NCBI RefSeq assembly: GCF_002843385.1
Contig: NZ_MVDE01000025.1
Location: 1-64,000, forward strand
Source of the DNA: Labilibaculum manganireducens
Lineage (GTDB): Bacteria; Bacteroidota; Bacteroidia; Bacteroidales; Marinifilaceae
Length of the DNA stretch: 64,000 bases
Reading direction: 5' to 3'
Shown: positions 42,827 through 51,896 of the stretch, in pieces
Layout: each line of letters opens with the position of its first letter
How positions within the stretch are numbered: the first letter of the stretch is position 1
Program-made: the position numbers and the translations under genes
Notes under the pieces: model-generated
Told to the model about the DNA's origin: nothing
Databases searched by the model: none
Seen by the model: only the letters and a program-made list of their open reading frames with translations

Positions 42827-45076
42827 TTATTCAACACCCCAATTCTGGTTTGCCTTTGGCCCCATTTCAAAAATCAGTCTTCCTCCATTTTCAATGGCTT
42901 CGTGCGAAATCCAAGGAGTACTTAGTTTCTCGCCATTTAATGTTGCCGACTGAATATATTTATTTTCATCCGAAGCATTCTCTGCTTTAATCTCAAATGT
43001 TTTCCCATCTTCTAAACGAAGCGATACATGTTTAAACATCGGACTTCCAATCGAATATTCAGGAATACCAGGAGTAACCGGATAAAATCCCATTGCCGAG
43101 AAAACAACAAAAGCAGACATTCCTCCGCCATCTTCATCGCCGGGAACACCCATTAAATCGTTTCGGAACCATTCTTTAATTAATTTCCGGATAAGCTTCT
43201 GCGTTTTCCATGGTTGGCCGGCATAATTGTATAAATACGGAATATGCAACGAAGGTTCGTTGGCCATTGTAAATTGTCCCACGTTTCCAGTTTGGTCGGG
43301 TAATTGAGCATAAAAACCAAATTTACTGCGTCCCAGTGATTCAGAAAATGTTCGATCGAGCTTGTTCACAAACTGCTCCTCTCCTCCCATTAACTCAATC
43401 AAATCCGGGATGTTATGCTGCACATCCCAACGATAAGTCCAGCCATTATTCTCGCCATAATAGTCTCTCGCGCCCATTCCTCCCGAGAATTTATAATCAA
43501 ACGGTTCTATAAATTTTCCCGTTTTATCTTTTGGATGAAAAAAACTAGTTTTCTCGTTAAACAGGTTACGGTAATTGTATGATGCTTTTTTGAAAAATGC
43601 TGCATCATCGTCCTTATTTAGTTCTTCGGCAATTTGCGCCAAACACCATTCATCGTACGAAGTACCCAACGTTACGGCAACCGGCTGACGCTTTTCGCCT
43701 GAACTAACCTCCGGAATTGTTTCTTTTTCGCCTGGATGTAGAGCGGGAATATAGCCATACTCTTTATAAAATGCGTCTAACTCGCCAGCTGGTTTTCCCG
43801 ACCACGGAGCTAAGGTTTTTTCTGTAATTGCACCTTTACAAGCTTCGTATGCTTTCTCCAGGTCGAAATTTCGCACTTTTTTTCGGTAGCCATCAATAAC
43901 CGAAGCTACGCCATGGTTGGAATTCATACGGCGGCTATCGCCGGTTATTTCAGGGAAAGTTGGCCACCAATTGTGCTCCATTTGTTCCGACATCAAAACA
44001 AATGAGTTCAAAATATCTTCTTCTTTCTTTGAGTCAATTAAAACACGCAGCGGGTGATGTGCGCGATACGAATCCCAAATCCAATCGTCGGTATAAAACG
44101 GACGCCCTTCGTCGGTATGTACTTGTTTATCAGATGCACTGTAATACCTTCCATCTTCTGATATACAAACCGGGCGCTCGTAACATCTGTACAACGAGGT
44201 ATAAAAAACCGTTCTCTCGTCGGCACATCCGCCTTCTATTTTTATCTTACCAAGTTCTTTGTTCCAAATTTCACGGCCTGCTGTTTGAAGTTTAGCAACT
44301 GACTTGCCTGCTACTTCACGAAGCATATTTGCTTTTGCCTGCTCTGCATCAATAAATGAAATACCATAATGAACATTTAGCTTTTTTGTTCCTTTCGGGT
44401 ATTTCAGAACGAGACAGGCATTTCTGCCTTCCATACTCTTCGATTCTGTTAGATTGCCGTGTTCCAACGTAGAAACACGTGCAGGTTGTTCTTGTGTCAC
44501 CAGGTAAACATAAACCTTTGTATCATTGGCAATCCACTGATAACCACTTAATGCCTTGCCATCCCAACTTAAGGCACCATTCCCCGAACTTAAAATCAAA
44601 TAGGAAGGATCATGCTTTTCAAATTCGATTTCGTAGGCTGCCGACTGATGCGACAAACCATAATCTACCTGAATTTGCTGCTCGTCTAAATAAACAGAGT
44701 ACGAATAAGGTGTAAGTTTTTCCTGATCATAACTGTAACTCATTACCGGCCTTAACTGCTTTTCACTTCCCTGAAACGGGCTTAACCGAAAAGCAGAATT
44801 TCCGCGATGACTAGTAACTACCAACGGCAAAGCATGTAATTCTACACTTGTATAATCGCCACGCTCGGGATAAACACGCAACATACTGTTGGGCAAGTGG
44901 ATAGTGGGATATGTTGGCACCAATAAGTGGCTAATATTTCCGATATATGGGTTTACAAAATCCACGGGTTTTTCTTCATCTTTACTGTTCGCACCTTCAC
45001 TTTCAACAAACAGAAATAAAAGGATTGCAATGCTTAAAAGCACTACTTTTTTAATAATAGGTATCATTGGTTTCAA
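42827..45076 (-). CDS. GH92 alpha-mannosidase-type enzyme (3 of 5)
   Basis: It has 749 residues. It starts with a hydrophobic signal (VLLSIAILLFLFVESEGA), probably secreted without lipidation. The N-domain has KPVDFVNPYIGNISHLLVPT, and unusually continues TYPTIHLPNSMLRVYPERGD, unlike the G-x-G start of many members. The C-terminal motif is GVPGDEDGGGMSAFVVFSAM (Phe for the usual Trp). It is the first of the three consecutive GH92 genes. An epimerase remnant stands 22 bases upstream, so the promoter of this group is not obvious. Confidence 0.92.
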   Translation of the reverse strand: MKPMIPIIKKVVLLSIAILLFLFVESEGANSKDEEKPVDFVNPYIGNISHLLVPTYPTIHLPNSMLRVYPERGDYTSVELHALPLVVTSHRGNSAFRLSPFQGSEKQLRPVMSYSYDQEKLTPYSYSVYLDEQQIQVDYGLSHQSAAYEIEFEKHDPSYLILSSGNGALSWDGKALSGYQWIANDTKVYVYLVTQEQPARVSTLEHGNLTESKSMEGRNACLVLKYPKGTKKLNVHYGISFIDAEQAKANMLREVAGKSVAKLQTAGREIWNKELGKIKIEGGCADERTVFYTSLYRCYERPVCISEDGRYYSASDKQVHTDEGRPFYTDDWIWDSYRAHHPLRVLIDSKKEEDILNSFVLMSEQMEHNWWPTFPEITGDSRRMNSNHGVASVIDGYRKKVRNFDLEKAYEACKGAITEKTLAPWSGKPAGELDAFYKEYGYIPALHPGEKETIPEVSSGEKRQPVAVTLGTSYDEWCLAQIAEELNKDDDAAFFKKASYNYRNLFNEKTSFFHPKDKTGKFIEPFDYKFSGGMGARDYYGENNGWTYRWDVQHNIPDLIELMGGEEQFVNKLDRTFSESLGRSKFGFYAQLPDQTGNVGQFTMANEPSLHIPYLYNYAGQPWKTQKLIRKLIKEWFRNDLMGVPGDEDGGGMSAFVVFSAMGFYPVTPGIPEYSIGSPMFKHVSLRLEDGKTFEIKAENASDENKYIQSATLNGEKLSTPWISHEAIENGGRLIFEMGPKANQNWGVE

Positions 45077-45375
45077 ACTTTATTTTATTAAACATAACTA
45101 ATCCTTTTGAGTAGCCTTAATTACACCGCGAATAAATCCAATAAACTCCGCGATTCCCATAAAAGGATCGCGCCTGTTACGTTCGTGCTCTATACTTATC
45201 ATTCCCTTACACTTAACATTACGAAGCATCTTTACAACTTCCGGAATATCAATGGTTGCTACCATTTTGTCAAACATTTCGGGCCAATAATAGAATAATT
45301 AAAAATGCAAATGCTTTTCTCATTTGTTTCTATTTTCCAAGTGTACATGTCGATACTATAAGTTTTCAATTGATT
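45077..45375. other. Gap with epimerase stump, no intact gene
   Basis: Between the third GH92 gene and the CE1 esterase gene. Apart from the epimerase remnant I see no gene, promoter or terminator. It is the boundary between two blocks of hydrolase genes. Confidence 0.5.
45098..45300 (-). pseudogene. C-terminal remnant of a sugar phosphate isomerase/epimerase (TIM-barrel family)
   Basis: On the minus strand a frame from about 45,300 to TAG at 45098 gives FYYWPEMFDKMVATID, then KCKGMISIEHERNRRDPFMG, then IAEFIGFIRGVIKATQKD. The segment I-x-IEHE...DPFMGIAESIGFxRGxxKAT is what I recall as the usual C-terminus of xylose-isomerase-like sugar epimerases. There is no start or N-terminal part: the frame is closed by TAA a few codons upstream. 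It is a stump left by a deletion. The ORF on the opposite strand at the same place is not a gene. Confidence 0.8.
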
Positions 45376-46197
45376 TCATAGATCTTTCCGGATATTGAAA
45401 TAATTGCTCATAAATAGCATTTGAAATTTTACAGCATTAGCCCAGTATGACCAGGAATGACTCCCCGGTCGGGTAATGTAATCGTGAGGAATATTGCGAT
45501 ACAGCAATTGCTGGTGGAGCTTTTCATTCACCTTATAAAAAAAGTCATCGGTTCCGCAATCAATAATAATTGCCAGTGAGTTTGGGGTTAGTACATTAAG
45601 CCGATTTATTACTGTATTTTTCTCCCAACGTTCAGGATATTGGACATAAGTTCCAAATCGTTTGGCTATGTCCCAGTTGTTGGGAAATGGACGAATATCT
45701 ACTCCTCCACTCATGCTTCCACAAGCGCCAAAAACGTCCTGATGATTAAATGCGAGGAACAGAGCGCCATGCCCGCCCATACTAAGCCCGGTAATGGCCC
45801 GGCCCTTACGATCTTTAATGGTTTTATATTTGGCATCAATCTCTTTGACCAATTCGCCTGAAACAAATGTTTCGTACTTCGAGGTCGGATCAACCGGGCT
45901 GTCCCAATACCAACTGCTAGCTCCACCATCAGGACAAACAATAATCAAGTTAAACTGATCGGCATCTTTCTCAACCCCTTTTACTTTGCTGATCCAGTCG
46001 AGGTGATTGCCGCCGTATCCATGAAGCAAATACACCACCGGCAATTCTTTGGCCGAAGCATAACTATCGGGAGTAATAATTATCGCCTCAATACTTTTCT
46101 GCATCGATAAACTGTAAACCTGAATGGTGTCGACAATAGCAGCCTGCGCTGGAACTAGCGCCCAAATACAAAATAAAAATGTAATCAACCGTTTCAT
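45376..46197 (-). CDS. CE1-like secreted esterase
   Basis: It has 273 residues. The signal peptide is MKRLITFLFCIWALVPAQA. It has an alpha/beta hydrolase of the esterase D/feruloyl esterase group: LPVVYLLHGYGGNHLDW (oxyanion region), nucleophile Ser139 in AITGLSMGGHGALFLAF, Asp in IIIDCGTDDFF and His in PGSHSWSYWANAV. It probably removes acetyl or other acyl groups from sugars. It lies 15 bases after the SGNH esterase gene, in the block that continues from susC. Confidence 0.87.
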   Translation of the reverse strand: MKRLITFLFCIWALVPAQAAIVDTIQVYSLSMQKSIEAIIITPDSYASAKELPVVYLLHGYGGNHLDWISKVKGVEKDADQFNLIIVCPDGGASSWYWDSPVDPTSKYETFVSGELVKEIDAKYKTIKDRKGRAITGLSMGGHGALFLAFNHQDVFGACGSMSGGVDIRPFPNNWDIAKRFGTYVQYPERWEKNTVINRLNVLTPNSLAIIIDCGTDDFFYKVNEKLHQQLLYRNIPHDYITRPGSHSWSYWANAVKFQMLFMSNYFNIRKDL

Positions 46198-46212
46198 CTG
46201 TTTTCTTTATTT

Positions 46213-46884
46213 TTATAACGTTTCTTTAATTGCACGATTGATGATGGGTCGCATTATATCATACCCAGCAGAGGTGGGATGTACTCCATCTTTTGTAAGC
46301 TCTTCCTTCATGCCATTTTTATCGTTTGCCATTGGACTAAAACAATCAACGTAAGTCACATTTGCCTCTGTGGCATATTCCTTTATCATTTTATTTAATT
46401 CCGGAATTTTTGTATTTGGCTCTTTGCCCGGTCTCCACGGATAGTCATATGCGGGCAGTACAGAACAGAGCAAAACTTTAATGTTGTTACTTTTCGCAAT
46501 TTCGGTCATCGATTTAAGGTTATCCAAAATCATTTTAAGTGATGATGGGCCCTTGTTTCCGGCAATATCATTTGTCCCGGCCAAAATAATAACTGCTGCT
46601 GGTTTAAGGTCCACGACATCGGACCGAAAACGAATTAGCATTTGCGGCGTTACCTGACCACTAATCCCTCGATTTACAAAGTGTTCGGTAAAATAATCAG
46701 GATAAGTTTTAATCCAACCTTCGGTAATGGAATTTCCCATAAAAACAACCCGTTCTGAATCATTTGCCTGTTCCATTAATTTCTGATTTGCTTCTTCAAA
46801 ACGGCCAAGATCCGGCCAATCCTGCGCCCGAACTGATGCTCCAAGAAACAGCGTTAAGCTTAAAATACATAATAATATTTTCAT
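46213..46884 (-). CDS. Secreted SGNH/GDSL-family esterase
   Basis: I start it at the ATG at 46884 (MKILLCILSLTLFLGASVRA), which gives a clean signal peptide. The 16 codons before it are open but not family-like. It has 223 residues. Block I is VVFMGNSITEGW (catalytic Ser), block II NRGISGQVTPQ (Gly), block III IILAGTNDIAGNKGP (Asn) and block V DGVHPTSAGYDIM (Asp and His). It is likely a carbohydrate deacetylase. With the CE1 enzyme next to it, the target glycan is probably acylated. Confidence 0.9.
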   Translation of the reverse strand: MKILLCILSLTLFLGASVRAQDWPDLGRFEEANQKLMEQANDSERVVFMGNSITEGWIKTYPDYFTEHFVNRGISGQVTPQMLIRFRSDVVDLKPAAVIILAGTNDIAGNKGPSSLKMILDNLKSMTEIAKSNNIKVLLCSVLPAYDYPWRPGKEPNTKIPELNKMIKEYATEANVTYVDCFSPMANDKNGMKEELTKDGVHPTSAGYDIMRPIINRAIKETL

Positions 46885-47006
46885 CTTCTTATAATTGTTT
46901 ATTTCTCTGAGAACAAATAGAATCCGCATCATTTCACTTATTTTTTTATTGATGCGAGTTCTATTTTTATGCTAATTTTATTGGTTGCAAAAAATCAATA
47001 TTCAAA

Positions 47007-49430
47007 TCATTGTTCGATTATTTCTTTAATCACGAACTGTTCCTTTAATCGAATATCCTTTGAACTACTTCCGAGTAACACTTCAAATTCACCAGGCTCA
47101 ACAGTCCAGTTCATATTCTTATCCAATATTTGAAGGTCATCCGGTTTTATGCTAAAATGAACCGTTTTTGTTTTTCCCGGCTCTAACGAAATACGATCAA
47201 AACCTCGCAATTGCATAACATAACTAATTACACTACTTACTTTATCTTTTACGTAAAGTTGCACAACCTCGTCTCCTTTGCAATCGCCAACGTTTTTAAT
47301 GTCAACAGAAACTTCAATATTGCCCTGTGCATACTGTTCCTTTGGAGAAACGCTTAAGTTACTGTATTCGAAATCGGTGTAGCTTAAACCGTAACCGAAA
47401 GGGTACAAAGCACCAACAACCTGTGTTTTTCCGTAACCATTTGGACCAGAAGTTGACTGCCCACTCTGAGACCCCGGTTTATAGGGAAAATTAAGTTGAA
47501 TCTGCCCTAAGCTTTTGGGGAAAGTAATTGGAAGTTTACCTCCTGGATTATAATCTCCGAATATTGTTTCGGCAATTGCTTGTCCTCCTTTGGCATTTGG
47601 GAACCATGCTTCCAAAATTGATGGGATGTATCGATCGGCCCAATTTATGGTGAGCGGCTGTCCGTTAATTAAAATTAAAACAATTGGTTTCCCGGTTTCT
47701 TTTAATGCCATCAACAAATCGCGTTGTCTTCCTGGTAAATCAAGTCCTGTTCTGGATTTACTTTCACCACAACGTTTTTCATCTTCACCCAAAACGGCAA
47801 TAATAACATCTGATTTTTCAGCTTTTTCAACTGCCTTCTGAATACTTTGCTTCTCTTCATCAGACAAGGGAGTTGGAATAATCTCACTTTCGGGCCAATT
47901 GGCATTAACAACTTCGCAGCCTTTTTCAAAATCGACATTAGCCTGGTTCCCAACATAATTTTTTATCCCTTCCAAAACATTAGTGATATCCAGATTTTGT
48001 GGGCCGTAGCGACTAACATAAGCCGACTCGTCGATAGCAAGAGGTCCGGTAACTAAAACATTGTTAAGCTTCTTAATATCAAGTGGCAGAAGCTTTTCGT
48101 CATTTTTTAGCAGAACAAGTGATTCGTGCGCCATTTTTAAAACAAAATCATCGGTATTTACAGCAACCACTTTATCTGCCATTTTCGGGTTTTCCACATA
48201 AGGACTATCAAACAAACCCATCTCGAATTTAACCCGTAAAACATCGGTAACGTTACGGTCAAGTGTTTCCATCGACAGTTTACCTTCTTTAACCAATTCG
48301 CGTAGGGGTTGTATATACTTTTCCGGAGCAGAAAAATCTGTTCTTACATTTAAACCTGCTTCAGCAACTTGCCTTACTGCGTCTTTATTATCAACAGCCA
48401 CATGATGTTTGGCATAAACCTGCTCAACTGCATAGCTGTCAGAAACCACGTATCCGCGGAAGCCAAATTCTCCACGAAGCAGCTCTGTAAGAAAATAATG
48501 GCTGGCTGAAACAGGTACACCGTCCCAATCATTATAACTGCTCATTACGCCAAGTGGATGACATTCTTTTATAACCTCTTTAAAAGGATACAAAAACAAT
48601 TGATGCATTTCGCGTGGGGCAACATGAGGATCTGTTCGTGCATTTCCATCGCGCCCGCCTTTGGGCACACTATAAACTGCAAAATGTTTTAATGTTGAAG
48701 CCACTCCCTGCGATTGGATTCCATTCACCATTTGTTTGCCTAACTCGGCAACTAAATATGGATCTTCGCCGTAACATTCCAGCACCCTGCCCCAACGTTG
48801 ATCGCGGGCGACATCTAAAATTGGAGCATAAACATTGGTATAACCTAACACTTTGGCTTCGAGGCCTACAATTTCGCCGGCTTGATTCACTAAATCCTTA
48901 TTCCAGGTGCTTCCAATTGAAATTGGTGCTGGCAGCGGAGTTGCTCTGTCATGGTTTAATCCGTGAATACCTTCGTTGGTAAAATCAACAGGAATACCCA
49001 ACCGGGTTTCTTCAATAAACCATTTTTGAATCGTATTGATTGCTTCGGCATGTTTGCTAAATGGATATGAATATTGTGTGCGCTTTAACCCATTCAATTC
49101 TTCGTCGATATTAGCAATACCATCTTTCCATATCTCATTTTTCCATTCAGGTGTTGGCATTTCATCTCTTAATACTCTTTTGTAGCCATAAAGCGTAGCA
49201 CACTGACAAGTCTTCTCATCAACTGCCATTTGCGACAACAAATTAGCTACCCGAATATCAATAGGTTGAGTGGAATCTTCATAAATGTCTTTCTTTCCAT
49301 TCTTGTTAAAGTCAATCCATCCTTTCTTATAAATACCACTTTTCTGTGCTAATGCTATATTTGAAAAGAATAGCAAACACATGAACAACATCAATGAGAT
49401 TTTCTGAAATATTTTATACATATCTATCAT
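47007..49430 (-). CDS. GH3 beta-glycosidase, secreted
   Basis: It has 807 residues. The signal peptide ends SNIALAQ (about residue 29); Met4 or Met14 are alternative starts. Residues 36-52 contain DFNKNGKKDIYED, an EF-hand or dockerin-like calcium loop seen in several Bacteroidota GH3 proteins. The catalytic Asp331 is in FGFRGYVVSDSYAVEQ. ECYGEDPYLVAELGKQMVNG and KHFAVYSVPKGGRDGNA are typical GH3. The second domain is followed by a fibronectin-type III-like domain (ISLEPGKTKTVHFSIKPDDL). Activity could be beta-glucosidase, beta-xylosidase or beta-N-acetylglucosaminidase. I lean to beta-glucosidase/xylosidase because the hexosaminidase KH(F/I)PG variant is not seen. Confidence 0.9.
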   Translation of the reverse strand: MIDMYKIFQKISLMLFMCLLFFSNIALAQKSGIYKKGWIDFNKNGKKDIYEDSTQPIDIRVANLLSQMAVDEKTCQCATLYGYKRVLRDEMPTPEWKNEIWKDGIANIDEELNGLKRTQYSYPFSKHAEAINTIQKWFIEETRLGIPVDFTNEGIHGLNHDRATPLPAPISIGSTWNKDLVNQAGEIVGLEAKVLGYTNVYAPILDVARDQRWGRVLECYGEDPYLVAELGKQMVNGIQSQGVASTLKHFAVYSVPKGGRDGNARTDPHVAPREMHQLFLYPFKEVIKECHPLGVMSSYNDWDGVPVSASHYFLTELLRGEFGFRGYVVSDSYAVEQVYAKHHVAVDNKDAVRQVAEAGLNVRTDFSAPEKYIQPLRELVKEGKLSMETLDRNVTDVLRVKFEMGLFDSPYVENPKMADKVVAVNTDDFVLKMAHESLVLLKNDEKLLPLDIKKLNNVLVTGPLAIDESAYVSRYGPQNLDITNVLEGIKNYVGNQANVDFEKGCEVVNANWPESEIIPTPLSDEEKQSIQKAVEKAEKSDVIIAVLGEDEKRCGESKSRTGLDLPGRQRDLLMALKETGKPIVLILINGQPLTINWADRYIPSILEAWFPNAKGGQAIAETIFGDYNPGGKLPITFPKSLGQIQLNFPYKPGSQSGQSTSGPNGYGKTQVVGALYPFGYGLSYTDFEYSNLSVSPKEQYAQGNIEVSVDIKNVGDCKGDEVVQLYVKDKVSSVISYVMQLRGFDRISLEPGKTKTVHFSIKPDDLQILDKNMNWTVEPGEFEVLLGSSSKDIRLKEQFVIKEIIEQ

Positions 49431-49451
49431 TTTACTAATTAATAACCTTCT

Positions 49452-51719
49452 TTATAAAGTTGACTTAGGTCTATCTTTATATGAAGAACCAAAATTATAA
49501 TTTGGAGTATTACCCATACCAAATTTCAGAGCTCCTCCAGCCATAATATCCTGGTGTGTTATATAACTTTTTGAATAAGGCTGACCATTTAACTCAACCG
49601 ACTGGATGTAAATGTTTTCTTTACTGTTATTTACTGTTTCAACTGCAAAGGTCTTTCCGTCAGGGAGACTAATTGTGGCTTTGTCAAACAAGGGACTACC
49701 AAAAACATACACTCCGTTAGAAGGATTTACAGGATAAAAACCAAGTGACGACATTACGTACCATGCCGACATTTGCCCACAGTCTTCATTACCAATTAAT
49801 CCATCTGGTTTGTTCGTGTAAAACTCATTAAGAATATAACGAATTTTCTCGGCTGTTTTCCATTGCTCCCCGGCAAAAGCATAAAGGTATGCCATATGAT
49901 GACATGGTTCATTTCCTTGTGCGTACGTACCAATTAATCCGGTAATATCCGCGGAAGCGTGTTCCCCCATGTCACCAGTAATAGTAAACAAAGAATCAAG
50001 CTTATCGGTGAATTTATCGTCGCCACCCAATAATTCGATTAACCCTTCCGGATCCTGCGGAACCAAAAATGTATATTGCCAGCCGTTTCCTTCCGAGAAA
50101 TCGCCTACTATATGAATTGATTCCATCGGATCGTAAGGTAATGCCCAGGAACCATCAGACATTCTTGGGTGAACAAAGCCAGTAGTTTTATTAAAATAAC
50201 TTTTATAAGTTTCGGCTCTTTCCATAAAGTATTTAAAGTCTTCTTCTTTACCAAGCCCCTTTGCCATTTGGGCAACACTCCTGTCGTCTATCGAATTTTC
50301 CAAGGCTACCGAAGTTGCTTCGCGGGCTTTATCTCTGGGTATAAATCCATATTCCATTAATGGAGCAATGCCACGTTGAGATTGAAAAGTTCCAGATGCT
50401 TTCAATGCTTCAAAAGCCAGTTCTTCATCAAAACCATCAAATCCTTTTTGCCAGGCATCAACTACCACAGGAGCAGCGCTATAGCCCAACATAGCGTTCG
50501 TTTCATTTCCCATAAGATGCCATTGCGGCAATTTGCCCTGCTGTTGGTAAATCGCCAACATTGAATTGATAAAATCATTTACCCTTTCCGGCTGAACGAT
50601 GGTTAGTAGTTCGTGCTCTGTACGGTAGGTATCCCATAACGAAAACACGGAATAGTTCTCAAATCCAGGATTGTTGTATACTTCTTTATCTGTGCCTCTG
50701 TAACTTCCGTCGGCATCGTTAAACAAAACAGGGGCAATAAACGAATGAAACATGGCAGTATAAAATATCTCTTTTAAAGTCGGATCAGTGGTTTCTATCT
50801 CGATCTTTGAAAGTTCATGATTCCATTTCGCCTCTGCCTGTTTGACTATTTTGTTGAAATCCCACCCGGGTGCTTCTGAATTTATATTGGCCAGTGCATT
50901 TTCTGAGCTTACCGGCGAAATACCCACTTTAAAAATCACTTCTTTGGGATTGCCGGCAAATGAGATTACTCCTTTTGCTCCCTGAGCTTTTATAACATCC
51001 TCTCCGACAGGAGTAGCATTGTCGAATACCTCAAGTTTCTCAATTTCCTGATTGCTTTTCAGTGTAAACCAAATGCGCTGGTCCTTCGCCCATCCTTTTG
51101 AAAAACGGTAACCTTCAATGGTGTGTGCATCAACTTTTTTCAGGTAGGTATCAGTAGATTTATCGCCGTTTCCTTCTTTTAAATCAATAATAACATGGTT
51201 GTTATTTTCTGATGGGAAAGTATATTTATGAATTCCAACTCTTTCGGTTGCGGTTAGTTCTGCTTTGATCTTGTATTTATCAAGAATTACAGAATAATAG
51301 CCAGCTTTTACTTCCTCGTTATCGTGACTAAAATAGGAAGCATAAGCATTACTTATATCGTCTTGACGTCCTCTTTTTACGCTAACCTCTCCATTTACGG
51401 GCATCAACAGAATATCACCCAAATCGGAACCACCGGTTCCGCTTAAGTGAGTATGTGAGAAACCAATCACAATGCTATCTGAGTAATGATATCCTGAACA
51501 CCAGTCCCAGCCCTTAAAAATATTGCTTGGTCCCAGTTGAACACCTCCAAAAGGCACGCTTGCGCCAACGAAAACATGACCATGCCCTCCGGATCCAATA
51601 ATTGGATCAACATGATCGGAAAAATTCGTTTTTTTTCCCGGTTGGGAGCACATGCAAAACGCTGGCAATAAAAATATTATCAATACAAATCTCTTTAATC
51701 TCTCTTTACTCATTATCAT
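49452..51719 (-). CDS. GH92 alpha-mannosidase-type enzyme (4 of 5), lipoprotein
   Basis: It has 755 residues. It begins MIMSKERLKRFVLIIFLLPA, and CMCSQ makes a lipobox with Cys near 23 or 25, so it is probably an outer-surface or periplasmic lipoprotein. The N-domain DHVDPIIGSGGHGHVFVGAS and GWDWCSGYHYSDSIVIGFSH are classic GH92. The C-terminal motif is GLIGNEDCGQMSAWYVMSSL, fully canonical. NEPCHHMAYLYAFAGEQWKT is the usual substrate region. It is the first enzyme gene after susD, but a terminator-like hairpin lies between them at 51806-51844. Confidence 0.94.
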   Translation of the reverse strand: MIMSKERLKRFVLIIFLLPAFCMCSQPGKKTNFSDHVDPIIGSGGHGHVFVGASVPFGGVQLGPSNIFKGWDWCSGYHYSDSIVIGFSHTHLSGTGGSDLGDILLMPVNGEVSVKRGRQDDISNAYASYFSHDNEEVKAGYYSVILDKYKIKAELTATERVGIHKYTFPSENNNHVIIDLKEGNGDKSTDTYLKKVDAHTIEGYRFSKGWAKDQRIWFTLKSNQEIEKLEVFDNATPVGEDVIKAQGAKGVISFAGNPKEVIFKVGISPVSSENALANINSEAPGWDFNKIVKQAEAKWNHELSKIEIETTDPTLKEIFYTAMFHSFIAPVLFNDADGSYRGTDKEVYNNPGFENYSVFSLWDTYRTEHELLTIVQPERVNDFINSMLAIYQQQGKLPQWHLMGNETNAMLGYSAAPVVVDAWQKGFDGFDEELAFEALKASGTFQSQRGIAPLMEYGFIPRDKAREATSVALENSIDDRSVAQMAKGLGKEEDFKYFMERAETYKSYFNKTTGFVHPRMSDGSWALPYDPMESIHIVGDFSEGNGWQYTFLVPQDPEGLIELLGGDDKFTDKLDSLFTITGDMGEHASADITGLIGTYAQGNEPCHHMAYLYAFAGEQWKTAEKIRYILNEFYTNKPDGLIGNEDCGQMSAWYVMSSLGFYPVNPSNGVYVFGSPLFDKATISLPDGKTFAVETVNNSKENIYIQSVELNGQPYSKSYITHQDIMAGGALKFGMGNTPNYNFGSSYKDRPKSTL

Positions 51720-51805
51720 TATTTTCTTGGGTTAAAAGTTTTCTGAACAGGATGAATTGGTTTTTTTATAAAAACCCACAAGTGTTGCATACAAAAAGGA
51801 AAAAC

Positions 51806-51844
51806 AGAACTTCCTGCATGCAAAACTGCATTCAAGGAAGTTCT
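51806..51844 (-). terminator. Hairpin between susD and the GH92 gene
   Basis: AGAACTTCC and GGAAGTTCT form a perfect 9-pair stem, with TGCATGC-like inner pairing, followed on the minus strand by GTTTTTCCTTTTT. It could partly stop transcription after susCD, so that the binding proteins are made in excess of the enzymes. It may also stabilise the susCD message. Confidence 0.65.
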
Positions 51845-51896
51845 TAAAATAACTATACCGATTAGTTGGTACAGAATTATACCTCATGAGAGATTA

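Noticed and set aside
45107-45298. A 63-codon plus-strand frame
   Set aside because: It is the antisense of the epimerase C-terminal remnant, which reads as a recognisable protein.
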